The notes under the pieces were generated by a model. The model was not told where the DNA came from. It worked only from the letters and a program-made list of their open reading frames with translations, and made no database searches. From the NCBI GenBank assembly GCA_002683135.1, contig NYSS01000092.1, positions 1 to 52,663 on the forward strand: 52,663 nt of DNA, given 5' to 3'. Below are positions 18,419 to 26,995 of this stretch, one piece after another. A program made the translations under genes and the position numbers. Each line of letters begins with the position of its first letter. The first letter of the stretch is position 1. The stretch comes from Planctomycetota bacterium. Lineage in GTDB: Bacteria > Planctomycetota > GCA-002687715.

Positions 18419-19486
18419 TCACGCTTGGCCGAGTGCCGCGCCGAGGCCTTCGAGGAAGACGTCCGCCAGGGTCGGGTCGAATGTCTTCCCGGCTTCTTCC
18501 CGTATCAAGGCCCGGGCCTTCTCTGTCTCCATCGGGCGCCGGTAAGGCCGCGCCGAGGTGATGGAGTCGAAGTAGTCGGCGATGCAGAGGATGCGGGCAT
18601 CGATCGGGATGGCCTCGCCAGCGATCCCGTCCGGGTACCCGGTGCCGTCCCAGCGCTCATGATGATGGCGTACGACCTCGGCGATGTCGGACAAAAACGA
18701 GATGGGCGTGAGGATGTACTCACCGATCTCGGAGTGGCGCTTGATGGCGGCGAATTCTTGCTCGTCCAGGCGCCCGGGCTTGTTCAGGATCTGATCGTCG
18801 ATCCCGATCTTGCCGACGTCGTGGAGGAGCGACGCGTAGCGCAGGTTCTTCTTGCGTTCGTCGCTGTAGCCGAGCTTGTCCGCGATCATCAGCGCGAACT
18901 CAGCGGTGCGTTTGCCGTGACCGATGTTGTAGCGGTCCCGTTCCTCGCCGGCGCGCGCGAGTCCGAGGGTCGTCTCGAGGATCGCCTGCTGTTCGAACTG
19001 TTTCTGCTGGCGCAGCGACTCATACCGCCGGGCCTGATCCTCCAGCCGGCGTTTTTCCTCGACGCGCTCGATAGTGAGCAGGATCTTCTCGTAGTTGAAC
19101 GGCTTGGTGAAGAAGTCGTAGGCGCCGCGCCGCATGGCCTGGATCGCGAACGAGATGTCCAGGTACCCCGTGATCATGATGACCTCGAGGGAGGGGTGCT
19201 CGTCCTTGATCTGGGCCAGCAGGTCGAGCCCGGACACCTCAGGCATGGAGATGTCCGTCAAGACCAGGTCGTAGGTCGATTCGCCGATCATTCGGCGAGC
19301 AGCGATCGCATCGGCCGCCGTGTCTACCTGGAACCCGTTGGTCTCGAGATAGGTGGAGAGGCTCTCCCTGATGCCCTCCTCGTCATCGACGAGGAGGATG
19401 CGCCGGACACCCGTCGTGGCCATGTCTCCACTCCCGTCGTCGGCCCCTTGGTTGAGGTCTCTGTCAGGAAGCGGTTCAGTGGACAT
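18419..19486 (-). CDS. Two-component response regulator with HD-GYP domain
   Basis: 355 residues from ATG 19486, chosen because GGGGAGAGAG lies just upstream; the frame stays open to 19648 but that part looks non-coding. The receiver domain (about 30-145) has the phosphoacceptor Asp78 in TDISMPEVSG and the switch residues ITGY and KPF. A coiled-coil linker leads to an HD-GYP domain with His222-Asp223 (LLHDVGKIG), HHHERWDG and Gly283-Tyr284-Pro285. HD-GYP proteins hydrolyse cyclic di-GMP, so this is a phosphorylation-controlled phosphodiesterase. No cognate histidine kinase is adjacent. The 198 bases up to lptB contain no gene that I can support. Confidence 0.9.
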   Translation of the reverse strand: MSTEPLPDRDLNQGADDGSGDMATTGVRRILLVDDEEGIRESLSTYLETNGFQVDTAADAIAARRMIGESTYDLVLTDISMPEVSGLDLLAQIKDEHPSLEVIMITGYLDISFAIQAMRRGAYDFFTKPFNYEKILLTIERVEEKRRLEDQARRYESLRQQKQFEQQAILETTLGLARAGEERDRYNIGHGKRTAEFALMIADKLGYSDERKKNLRYASLLHDVGKIGIDDQILNKPGRLDEQEFAAIKRHSEIGEYILTPISFLSDIAEVVRHHHERWDGTGYPDGIAGEAIPIDARILCIADYFDSITSARPYRRPMETEKARALIREEAGKTFDPTLADVFLEGLGAALGQA

Positions 19487-19684
19487 GCTGGTCTCTCTCC
19501 CCACGGTTTGCCCACCGCGTATAGACGATCGTGCGGTGAGGTCGTGCCGATCAGGCCATCGCTGGCCGGACCGGGCCATCAGACGAGAACTGCGAACGGT
19601 AACTTCGGTAGGAGCCGGTACAAGACTCGTCGGCCAGCGGGGCTCCAAAGGTGTAGCGGAGAGGGCATTTTCGGCCCGCCGGGG

Positions 19685-20476
19685 TCATCCTTGAGGCGTG
19701 TCCTTGTCGGCAGCCACGTCCGATTCATCGTCGAGCTCCGGGAGCGAGAAGCGGTCGCCGAGATAGGCCTTGCGGACCATCTCGTCGTTGACCAGCCGCT
19801 TCGCGGGGCCGTGCTGGAAGATCCGACCGTCGACGATGATATAGCTGCGATTGGTGATGGACAGCGTCTCGCGGACGTTGTGGTCGGTGATGAGGACTCC
19901 CATGCCGTCGTCGCGGAGGCTCGAGAGGATCTCCTGGAGCTCCTCGACCGTGCGCGGGTCGATGTTGGCGAATGGTTCGTCGAGGAGCATGAGCGTCGGA
20001 CGACGGGCGAGGACACGTGCGATCTCGAGGCGCCGCTGCTCGCCGCCGGACAGATGCGCCGCCCGTTGATCCCGCAGCCCTTCGAGGTGAAATCGTTCGA
20101 GTAGATCGTCGGCTCTGTCCTGGCGCTCCTCCTTGCTCAGTTCGGGCATCCACTCAAGGACAGCGAGGAGGTTCTGCCCCACAGTCAGCCCGCGAAAGGC
20201 GCTCGGGTCCTGCGCCAGATAGCCCATGCCGAGGCGAGCGCGACGGTATACGGGGAGGAGGGAGATGTCTTGCTGGTTGAAGCGGATGCGCCCCTGGTCG
20301 GGACGTATGAGTCCGAGGATGGTTCGGAACGCGGTCGTCTTGCCGGCGCCGTTGGGACCGAGGAGACCCACGATCTCGCTCGGACCCACGCGAAGCTCGA
20401 TCCCATTGACGACGCGGCGTCCGCCGTACGACTTGACGAGATCCTCGACCTTGAGCAGGGAGCCTTCGTCGGTCAC
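19685..20476 (-). CDS. lptB: ABC transporter ATP-binding protein LptB
   Basis: 263 residues from GTG 20476, which overlaps the stop of the upstream signal peptidase gene as GTGA; a GTG at 20491 is also in frame. LptB powers lipopolysaccharide extraction from the inner membrane with LptFG. Walker A is GPNGAGKTT, the signature is LSGGEQRRLEIARVLA, and Walker B is LMLLDEPFANIDP. The switch histidine lies in TDHNVRETL, a typical LptB context. The C-terminus is longer than in E. coli and acidic. LptF, LptG, LptA and LptC are not in this window. Confidence 0.9.
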   Translation of the reverse strand: MTDEGSLLKVEDLVKSYGGRRVVNGIELRVGPSEIVGLLGPNGAGKTTAFRTILGLIRPDQGRIRFNQQDISLLPVYRRARLGMGYLAQDPSAFRGLTVGQNLLAVLEWMPELSKEERQDRADDLLERFHLEGLRDQRAAHLSGGEQRRLEIARVLARRPTLMLLDEPFANIDPRTVEELQEILSSLRDDGMGVLITDHNVRETLSITNRSYIIVDGRIFQHGPAKRLVNDEMVRKAYLGDRFSLPELDDESDVAADKDTPQG

Positions 20477-22158
20477 CGGATCACGCCCCACCGACTCGGC
20501 GGCCAGAAGATCATGTTCGCTTGGCCCATGATGTTGTCACGGGGGACGTAGTGCATCAGTCGGCTGTAAGCCCGGAACGCTCTCTGATTCGGGTGAAGAG
20601 GATCGGCTCGCGCCTTGAGCATGGCGGTGGTCACACCCTCCATGGCGAGGTGCTCTGGCGTCGGATCGTCGAGGTCGGTGCCGTGTAGCTCGAGGATACC
20701 GGCGCTGCCTTCATCGATGCCGAAGGCGGCCAGGTCCAGGATGTCGTAGCTTCCGGATTCGAGGTCCCACTCGTTGCCAAAGATGTCGAGGAAGTGGTGG
20801 GTGCTCGGGTTGACGATAGAGATGGCGTTGCCCTGGGGCCCGTTTTCTATCTCGAAGTACGGGTTGTTGTCGCGCCGCGGCCATTCGAATGAATCGGACA
20901 CCGCCTCCATGTCGCCGAGCAGGATCTTGCCGCCCTCGCGGAGTCGGATGCCGACCACGCGCCAGCCCCGCGCGTCGAGGGAGTTCTCCGGGTTGTCGCC
21001 GAAGAAGAGATAGTGTCCCTCTGGGACGTCGAACGCCTCTTTCTGCGTTGGCTCAAAGACGGTGTAGTGGATGTCCCGGTAGATGGCGATGTGGCTGATC
21101 TCGCCCTGGCCACTCACGAATCCGAATTTCACTTGGCTGTCGGTGCCCTGGGGCGGGTCTCCCCAGTGCTGGATGTACTCGTAGCTCAGGACCTCGTCCC
21201 CATCGACCACGACGAGGATGCGGTCGTCGCAGTTCTCGAGGCGGACGTCCACCTCCTCGCCGGCCTTGAGCGTGACGTCGTTGAGGCGGCCTCCCGCGTC
21301 GCCGCCGCTGACGGTTTGCGGTCCGTGGGTCAGGGTGGATTCCCCGCCGCCGCCGGAGACAGCGAGGTCGAGCCGCATCGGCATGTTCGGTTGGGTCCCG
21401 TCCTGCAGGATCAACGTGACTGACTTGACGCCGCTGGACGGTGTGACCGTGAGGTCGATTCGGAGATCGCTGAGCGGCTCCTTCACGTCTCGATCGCCGG
21501 TGCTGCTGCGGGTGTCGGCGTAGCGATCGCGCCGCTCCGGGACGAGGCGCCCTGGCTTGGTCGCGAGCAGCAGCTCTGCGTTCCCGGCATCCATCGTCAC
21601 CAGGCCTTTTTTGCCGCTGATCTTCACCCGAGAGGTTGGCACATGGAACCACTCCCGCACCCACGCGCCCGAGATCTTCTCGGTCGCCTTCTCGGGGATG
21701 ACGGGGTTTTCCCCGAAGATCGTGCTGCACAGTTCCCGGTCCTTGCGCGCGATCTTGAAGGTGTCGCCCTCCTCGCGGGTCGTGTAGATGTCCCCGTGCC
21801 CGATCCTCAGGCGCTCTCCCGAGATCCCGACGAGACGCTTTACGTAGTTGACCATGCGGGCCAACGGGTAGCGGAAGACCACGACCTGGTACCGCTCCGG
21901 GTCGGAGAACTGGTACTTGAACTTGTTGACGATGATGCGGTCACCGCCCGGTGTGCGGCCGATGATGGTCGGTTCCATGGATTCGGTCGGGACCTGGAAC
22001 GCTTCGAATGCGTAGGTCTTGATGACCAGGGCCATGACGATGGCGACGGTGAACGCCTCCAGGTTGCCGCGCCAGAATCCGCGCTTTGGGAGGTCCTGGG
22101 TGTCCTTCTTCTTGCGGAATCGGAAGAGGCTCTTTCTCGGCTCGTCGCTCATGTCCAC
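20473..22158 (-). CDS. lepB: Signal peptidase I with large inserted beta-rich domain (first of tandem pair by position)
   Basis: 561 residues, against about 200-320 for ordinary signal peptidase I. GTG 22158 is preferred because GAGGT lies eight bases upstream; the ATG at 22152 has poor spacing. One N-terminal transmembrane helix, then the catalytic Ser60 (VPTESMEPT) and Lys107 (YVKRLVGISGE). Box E, FFGDNPENSLDARGW, lies near residue 380. Between Lys107 and box E is about 250 residues containing a probable concanavalin-like beta-sandwich (VRLENCDDRILVVVDG, VKFGFVSGQG). It cleaves signal peptides at the membrane. Its stop overlaps the lptB start, and the paralog is upstream by 6 bases. Confidence 0.88.
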   Translation of the reverse strand: MDMSDEPRKSLFRFRKKKDTQDLPKRGFWRGNLEAFTVAIVMALVIKTYAFEAFQVPTESMEPTIIGRTPGGDRIIVNKFKYQFSDPERYQVVVFRYPLARMVNYVKRLVGISGERLRIGHGDIYTTREEGDTFKIARKDRELCSTIFGENPVIPEKATEKISGAWVREWFHVPTSRVKISGKKGLVTMDAGNAELLLATKPGRLVPERRDRYADTRSSTGDRDVKEPLSDLRIDLTVTPSSGVKSVTLILQDGTQPNMPMRLDLAVSGGGGESTLTHGPQTVSGGDAGGRLNDVTLKAGEEVDVRLENCDDRILVVVDGDEVLSYEYIQHWGDPPQGTDSQVKFGFVSGQGEISHIAIYRDIHYTVFEPTQKEAFDVPEGHYLFFGDNPENSLDARGWRVVGIRLREGGKILLGDMEAVSDSFEWPRRDNNPYFEIENGPQGNAISIVNPSTHHFLDIFGNEWDLESGSYDILDLAAFGIDEGSAGILELHGTDLDDPTPEHLAMEGVTTAMLKARADPLHPNQRAFRAYSRLMHYVPRDNIMGQANMIFWPPSRWGVIR

Positions 22159-22164
22159 GTTCTT

Positions 22165-23679
22165 TTACCTCAGCCAGGTGAACCGGTCGAGCGGCCACAG
22201 GACGCACATTCCGCGCCCGAGGACCCATTCCCGCCGTACATACGGCGTCGGCCACGTCCCTACCTCATGCCATTCGTTAGGGTCCTCGAAGGAGTGGATG
22301 TTGCCCAACCTGTCCGCGAATCTCCAGGTCCCGTCCGGCTCGGACCATGGATTTCCGGTGCGCAGCGTGAAGCTGGTCGACGTCACCCCTTGCGCGTCGC
22401 CCTGGAGGATCTCGCCCGTCTCCAGGACCCGAATTGCCGTGCGACGCCACGAACGGGAGTCCGAGCTCGACGCCGTGTTGTCTCCGAGGAAAACGTATTC
22501 CCCCGCGGGTATGAGGAACCGTGTTTGACCGGCGGCGACGTAGTGCACATCGCGGTGGAGGGAGATCGGACGCATGTCTGCCCGACCCCGGGTGATCCCG
22601 AAGCTGACTCGTGATGCCGGGCACGAGGCCTCGGCACCCTCGGGGACGACCGGGTGCCCGTAGTCGCGAACGCAGAGGTCGGCGCCGTCGAGGGAGAGCC
22701 GGACGCGATCGTCGACGTTCTCGATCCGGATGCTCGACCACACGCCGGGCTCGAGCCGGACGTGGGAGGTCGCGATGACGCGGTCGTCGAGCTTCAAGCG
22801 CGTCGGCCCTCCGGACACGTCGCCGTCGACCGCGAGCTCGGCGCGGATCGTCACGCCCGCGACGCCGTCGGCGATCGCGACGATGACGGATCCCGCGTCT
22901 GCGTAGGGACGCACGTCGATCTGGAACGACAGGTCGCCCACCGCGTGTGCGCCCCCGGATACGGGGCGGGCCGTCGTCATGCGGTCGGCGGGTTGCATCG
23001 CATCGGGGATGAGGTCCCGCGCCTCGCGCGTGAGGTGCGCGAGCGCCGGCTCATCCGTTTCTACCGTGACGTGTCCGGAGTCGTCGTCCGGGGTCCAGCG
23101 CTCCGACGGTCCCTTTGAGACGGCGCAGTACCGCCGCCAGGCATCGGCCCCGAAGGGTTCGAGTTCTCCTTGGCTGATGACGGGGAGGGCGTCTGCGAAT
23201 GCGCGGCGAGTAGGTCCGGGCTTGCGGAGGATGGCCACGCGGCCGCGCCGGCGCCCCTCCTCCAGGCTCCCCGCCCACGCGTGGTCGGCCACCCACAGGT
23301 CGCCGCCGCGAATGAACAGCTGTTCTCCGCCCATGCCTACGAGGCGCTTCATGTAGTGCGTCGAGAGGTTGTTCGGGTACTGGAACAGGAGCACGTCCCA
23401 GCGATCGGGATCCGCGAACTCGGTGTGCAGGCGGGAGAGCACGATGCGGTCCCCGCCGTCGCGTCGACCGACCATCGTCGGTTCCATGCTCGAGGTGTGC
23501 AGCACGAACGTGTCGCCGATGAGCACCTTGCACAGCATGCACAGGATCAGGCATATGGCGATGGAGGGGATCGTAGTGCGGGCCCAGCCCTCGGCGCGGC
23601 GCTTGCCCCCGCGGGGACGAGGCACCGGCGCCTCGTCCGGTGAAGGCTCGGGTGGGTGGGGGGCGCGGGTGTCGGGCAC
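22165..23679 (-). CDS. lepB: Signal peptidase I with inserted beta-rich domain (second of tandem pair)
   Basis: 504 residues from GTG 23679, four bases after the lepA stop. An N-terminal Pro- and Arg-rich tail and one membrane helix precede the catalytic Ser64 (TSSMEPT) and Lys111 (YMKRLVGMGGE). Box E reads FLGDNTASSSDSRSW. The region between them again holds a beta-rich insert (IRIENVDDRVRLSLDG, VSFGITRGR). It is a paralog of the gene at 20473-22158 but diverged along most of its length, with lower similarity outside the catalytic boxes. The lepA-lepB arrangement matches the classical lep operon. Both copies keep Ser and Lys, so both are probably active. Confidence 0.88.
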   Translation of the reverse strand: MPDTRAPHPPEPSPDEAPVPRPRGGKRRAEGWARTTIPSIAICLILCMLCKVLIGDTFVLHTSSMEPTMVGRRDGGDRIVLSRLHTEFADPDRWDVLLFQYPNNLSTHYMKRLVGMGGEQLFIRGGDLWVADHAWAGSLEEGRRRGRVAILRKPGPTRRAFADALPVISQGELEPFGADAWRRYCAVSKGPSERWTPDDDSGHVTVETDEPALAHLTREARDLIPDAMQPADRMTTARPVSGGAHAVGDLSFQIDVRPYADAGSVIVAIADGVAGVTIRAELAVDGDVSGGPTRLKLDDRVIATSHVRLEPGVWSSIRIENVDDRVRLSLDGADLCVRDYGHPVVPEGAEASCPASRVSFGITRGRADMRPISLHRDVHYVAAGQTRFLIPAGEYVFLGDNTASSSDSRSWRRTAIRVLETGEILQGDAQGVTSTSFTLRTGNPWSEPDGTWRFADRLGNIHSFEDPNEWHEVGTWPTPYVRREWVLGRGMCVLWPLDRFTWLR

Positions 23680-23683
23680 GGCG

Positions 23684-25489
23684 TCAGTCCCGATCGATGC
23701 TGAGCGCCGCGAAGAAGGCCTTTTGCGGGATCTCGACCGAACCGACCGACTTCATCCGGCGCTTGCCCGCCTTCTGTTTCTCGAGGAGCTTGCGCTTGCG
23801 GCTGATGTCGCCGCCGTAGCACTTGGCGGTGACATTCTTGCGGAGCGCCTTGATCGTCTCACGCGCGAGCACGCGCCCTCCGATGGCGGCTTGCAGCGGA
23901 ACGTCGAACATGTGACGGGGGATCTCGGAGCGGAGCTTCTCGATGAGGCGGCGCCCGAACCGCTGGGCCGCGTCCTTGCGGACGATCGCGCTCAGGGCGT
24001 CGACCTCTTCGCCGCCGACGAGGATGCGTAGCTTGCAGAGCGACGCCTCCCGATATCCCTTGATCTCATAGTCCATCGTCCCGTAGCCACGCGAGATCGA
24101 CTTCAGCTTGTCGTAGAAGTCGAAGATGATCTCCGCGAGTGAGATTTCGAAGCTGATCATCACGCGTTCGGGGGAGAGGAACTCTTGCTTCTTCATCTCC
24201 GCGTGGCGGTCGATGCAAAGCGACATCACCGCACCGAGGTGCTCGGCCGGAGTGATGACATTCAGGTTGACGAACGGCTCTCTGATCTCGGCGAGCAGGT
24301 TCTCTTCCGGTAGCTTGGCCGGGCTGTCAATGCGGGTGATCTCACCCTGATGGTCCACGATCTCGTAGGTCACGTTGGGGGCCGTCTGGACGACGTCGAG
24401 CCCGGATTCCCGCTCGAGTCGCTCCTGAGCGATCTCCATGTGCAACAGCCCCAGGAACCCACAGCGGAAGCCGAAGCCGAGCGCCCCGGACGTCTCGGGT
24501 TCGTAGTGGAAGCTGCTGTCGTTGAGGTGCAGCTTGGCGAGCGCCTTGCGTAGGTTGTCGTAGTCGCCCGGGTTTGTCGGGTAGAGCCCACAGAACACGA
24601 CCGACTGGGGCTCCTTGTAACCGGGCAGCGCGCCCACCTCCGCGTTGGCAAGATGGAGGGTGTCGCCGATGTGGACGTCCGCCAGCTGTTTGATGTTGCA
24701 GATGAGGTAGCCCGTCTCGCCCGCTGCGAGGGAGGCGATCTTGGTCATGCCGGGTTCGAATATGCCGCACTCGAGCACCTCGTATTGCGTGCCCGTACTC
24801 TTCATGGCGATCTTGTCTCGGGTGCGGACGATGCCGTCGACGATCCTGACGTAGACGATGACGCCGCGGTAGTCGTCGAAGTTGGCGTCGAAGATGAGCC
24901 CACGGAATGTGGCGTCCGGGTCGCCCCTCGGCACGGGGATGAGGTCGATGACGGCGTCGAGCATCTCCTTGACGCCCTCGCCGGTCTTGGCGCTGACGTG
25001 CAGGGCCTCCTCCGCTGGTAGCCCGAGGACCTGCTCGATCTCCATGGCGACCTCGTCAGGTCGCGCGTTGGGGAGGTCGACCTTGTTCAGTACGGGCACG
25101 ATCTCAAGGTCGTGCTCCAGTGCGAGGTACGCGTTGGCGACGGTCTGCGCGCCGATCCCCTGGGCGGCGTCCACGACGAGCAGCGCTCCTTCGCACGCGG
25201 CGAGCGAGCGGCTGACCTCGTAGGAGAAGTCGACGTGACCAGGGGTGTCGATGAGATTGACCTGGTAACGGATGCCGTTCTTCTCGTGGAACATGCGGAC
25301 GGCGCGGGCCTTGATGGTGATGCCACGTTCCCGCTCCAGGTCCATGTCGTCGAGGAGCTGGTCCTGGAAGTCACGCTGGCTGATCGTGTTGGTCAGCAAC
25401 AGGAGCCGGTCGGCCAGGGTGCTCTTCCCGTGGTCGATGTGAGCGATGATGCTGAAGTTGCGGATGTGTTCCGGGGGCGTCCCGCTCAT
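23684..25489 (-). CDS. lepA: Elongation factor 4 (back-translocating GTPase LepA)
   Basis: 601 residues, the family length. The GTPase domain begins NFSIIAHIDHGKSTLADRLL and includes DTPGHVDFSYEVSRSLAACEGALLVVDA-type G2/G3 motifs and NKVDLPNA (G4). The LepA-specific C-terminal domain has FCGLYPTNPGDY, SFHYEPETS, GFRCGFLGLLHMEI and the final KRKLLEKQKAGKRRMK. The ATG overlaps the rdgB stop by four bases (ATGA). It acts on ribosomes in the cytoplasm. The sequence is complete with no oddities. Confidence 0.97.
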   Translation of the reverse strand: MSGTPPEHIRNFSIIAHIDHGKSTLADRLLLLTNTISQRDFQDQLLDDMDLERERGITIKARAVRMFHEKNGIRYQVNLIDTPGHVDFSYEVSRSLAACEGALLVVDAAQGIGAQTVANAYLALEHDLEIVPVLNKVDLPNARPDEVAMEIEQVLGLPAEEALHVSAKTGEGVKEMLDAVIDLIPVPRGDPDATFRGLIFDANFDDYRGVIVYVRIVDGIVRTRDKIAMKSTGTQYEVLECGIFEPGMTKIASLAAGETGYLICNIKQLADVHIGDTLHLANAEVGALPGYKEPQSVVFCGLYPTNPGDYDNLRKALAKLHLNDSSFHYEPETSGALGFGFRCGFLGLLHMEIAQERLERESGLDVVQTAPNVTYEIVDHQGEITRIDSPAKLPEENLLAEIREPFVNLNVITPAEHLGAVMSLCIDRHAEMKKQEFLSPERVMISFEISLAEIIFDFYDKLKSISRGYGTMDYEIKGYREASLCKLRILVGGEEVDALSAIVRKDAAQRFGRRLIEKLRSEIPRHMFDVPLQAAIGGRVLARETIKALRKNVTAKCYGGDISRKRKLLEKQKAGKRRMKSVGSVEIPQKAFFAALSIDRD

Positions 25490-26100
25490 GATGCGTCCTG
25501 AGCCGCTTGCAGCGCTTCGGGAAGACCACGCCTGAATGCGGCCAGGGCGGCGCCTCGATGTGAGATCCGGCCCTTCTCCTCGGGCGTGATCTCGGCGAAC
25601 GTCCGGTTGAGCGACTCGACGAAGAACAGGGGGTCGTATCCGAACCCTCCATCGCCGCGCGGCTCCCGCAGGAGCCGTCCGCGGCAGGTCCCTCGCGTTT
25701 GCAGGAGCACCCGCTCCGGCGTGGCGAGGACGATGACGGACACGTAGCCGCCACCCCGGTCCGGATCGGGGATCTCACGCAGCTCGTCGATGAGCTTGTC
25801 GTTGTTCTCCTGGTCCGTGGCCGTCTCTCCTGCGTACCGTGCGGAATGCACGCCAGGACGTCCGTCGAGGGCGTCGACGACGAGGCCAGAGTCGTCGGCG
25901 ATCGTCCAGATCCCGGTGGCGGAGGCATAGGCGAGGGCCTTGTCGGCCGCGTTTTCCTCGAAGGTGTCGCCGTCTTCTGCCGGGGACGGTGGGGCAGGGT
26001 CCAGGTCCGTGGGAACGACGAAATCCAGGTCCATGTCGCCGAGGATATAGGCGATCTCGTCGCGCTTCTTCACGTTGCCGGTCCCGATGAGGAGACGCAT
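25486..26100 (-). CDS. rdgB: XTP/dITP diphosphatase (non-canonical purine NTP pyrophosphatase)
   Basis: 204 residues from ATG 26100; the frame is open further upstream through rph but the family start MRLLIGTGNVKKRDEI lies here. The protein hydrolyses dITP, XTP and ITP to monophosphates, cleaning the nucleotide pool. Conserved segments seen: TFEENAADKALAYA, TIADDSGLVVDALDGRPGVHSARYAG, GFGYDPLFF and ISHRGAAL. The gene follows rph after four bases and overlaps lepA by four, so translation of the three is probably coupled. Confidence 0.95.
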   Translation of the reverse strand: MRLLIGTGNVKKRDEIAYILGDMDLDFVVPTDLDPAPPSPAEDGDTFEENAADKALAYASATGIWTIADDSGLVVDALDGRPGVHSARYAGETATDQENNDKLIDELREIPDPDRGGGYVSVIVLATPERVLLQTRGTCRGRLLREPRGDGGFGYDPLFFVESLNRTFAEITPEEKGRISHRGAALAAFRRGLPEALQAAQDAS

Positions 26101-26104
26101 GGGA

Positions 26105-26821
26105 CTACGCGGATTCATCCCGCGCGACCTCCAGGATGCGACTGATTCCGCCGGCGGCCATGTCGAGCGCGGTCCCCAGCTCTTGCCGTGAAAACGGGCG
26201 CCCCTCAGCCGTCCCTTGCACCTCGAGGAAGCGACTCTCCTCGTCCATGACGACGTTGATGTCGCTCTCCGCGCGGCTGTCCTCGGAGTAGGCGAGGTCC
26301 AGCAAGAGCTCGCCACCCACGACGCCCACGCTCACGGCGGCGACGCGGTTCTTGAGGCAGCCGCTGGGGATCTTCTCGTCGCGCTCGAGTACCTTGAGCG
26401 CTTCGACCAGCGCGACCGATGCACCGGAGATCGCGCAGGTGCGGGTCCCGCCGTCGGCCTCGAGGACGTCGCAGTCGACGTGCAGCGTGAGCTCGCCGAG
26501 GCGCTCGAGGTCCACGCTCGGACGTAGCGTGCGTCCCACCAGGCGCTGGATCTCGACGGTGCGTCCGTCGACGTGACCGTTCTTGCGCCCGTCGCGCGGT
26601 TTCCTCTGGCCCGTGGACGCCGGCAGCATGGCGTACTCCGCGGTCAGCCAGCCGCGGCCGCGACCGGACATCCAGCCGGGCACGCGGTCATCGACCGTCA
26701 CCGTGCAGATGACCCGGGTGGCCCCGAAGGACGCGAGGCAGGAGCCCTTCGCCGTACGGACGAAGCCCGTCTCGAATCGAATTGGTCGCAGCACGTCCGG
26801 TCCACGTCCGTCGGCTCTCAC
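26105..26821 (-). CDS. rph: Ribonuclease PH
   Basis: 238 residues starting at GTG 26821, with AGGAGG ten bases upstream. RNase PH trims tRNA 3' ends phosphorolytically. The conserved sections GSCLASFGATRVICTVTV, GWLTAEYAMLPAST, the arginine-rich RKPRDGRKNG and the phosphate-binding DGGTRTCAISGASVAL are all present, as is LLLDLAYSEDSRAESD. Length matches the family. It is the first gene of the run that continues through rdgB, lepA, two lepB genes and lptB. Confidence 0.96.
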   Translation of the reverse strand: MRADGRGPDVLRPIRFETGFVRTAKGSCLASFGATRVICTVTVDDRVPGWMSGRGRGWLTAEYAMLPASTGQRKPRDGRKNGHVDGRTVEIQRLVGRTLRPSVDLERLGELTLHVDCDVLEADGGTRTCAISGASVALVEALKVLERDEKIPSGCLKNRVAAVSVGVVGGELLLDLAYSEDSRAESDINVVMDEESRFLEVQGTAEGRPFSRQELGTALDMAAGGISRILEVARDESA

Positions 26822-26885
26822 GTGTGTGGTTCCTCCTCACAAGTCTCGCGTTCAGCAAGGTTTGGGGCTTGGCCGAACGGTGCGG

Positions 26886-26914
26886 AGAGTAACAGCGGGC
26901 TCCGGTCCCATCAA
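26886..26914 (-). promoter_or_regulatory. Possible promoter for the rph-lptB run
   Basis: Reading the minus strand, TTGATG (26909-26914) and TACTCT (26886-26891) are 17 bases apart. They lie 65 bases before the rph start, within the 174-base gap after the ABC exporter. The -10 match is weak. Confidence 0.3.
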
Positions 26915-26995
26915 CGCGCGCCGGCGCCCTTGGGCGACCCCGGAGGCGCGGGGCCGTCCCGTTGACCATCGGGATCGGAGCACGGCTGCGATCCC

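Noticed and set aside
18425..20104. A 559-codon plus-strand frame opposite the response regulator and lptB
   Set aside because: Antisense to the receiver, HD-GYP and ABC motifs; the product resembles no family.
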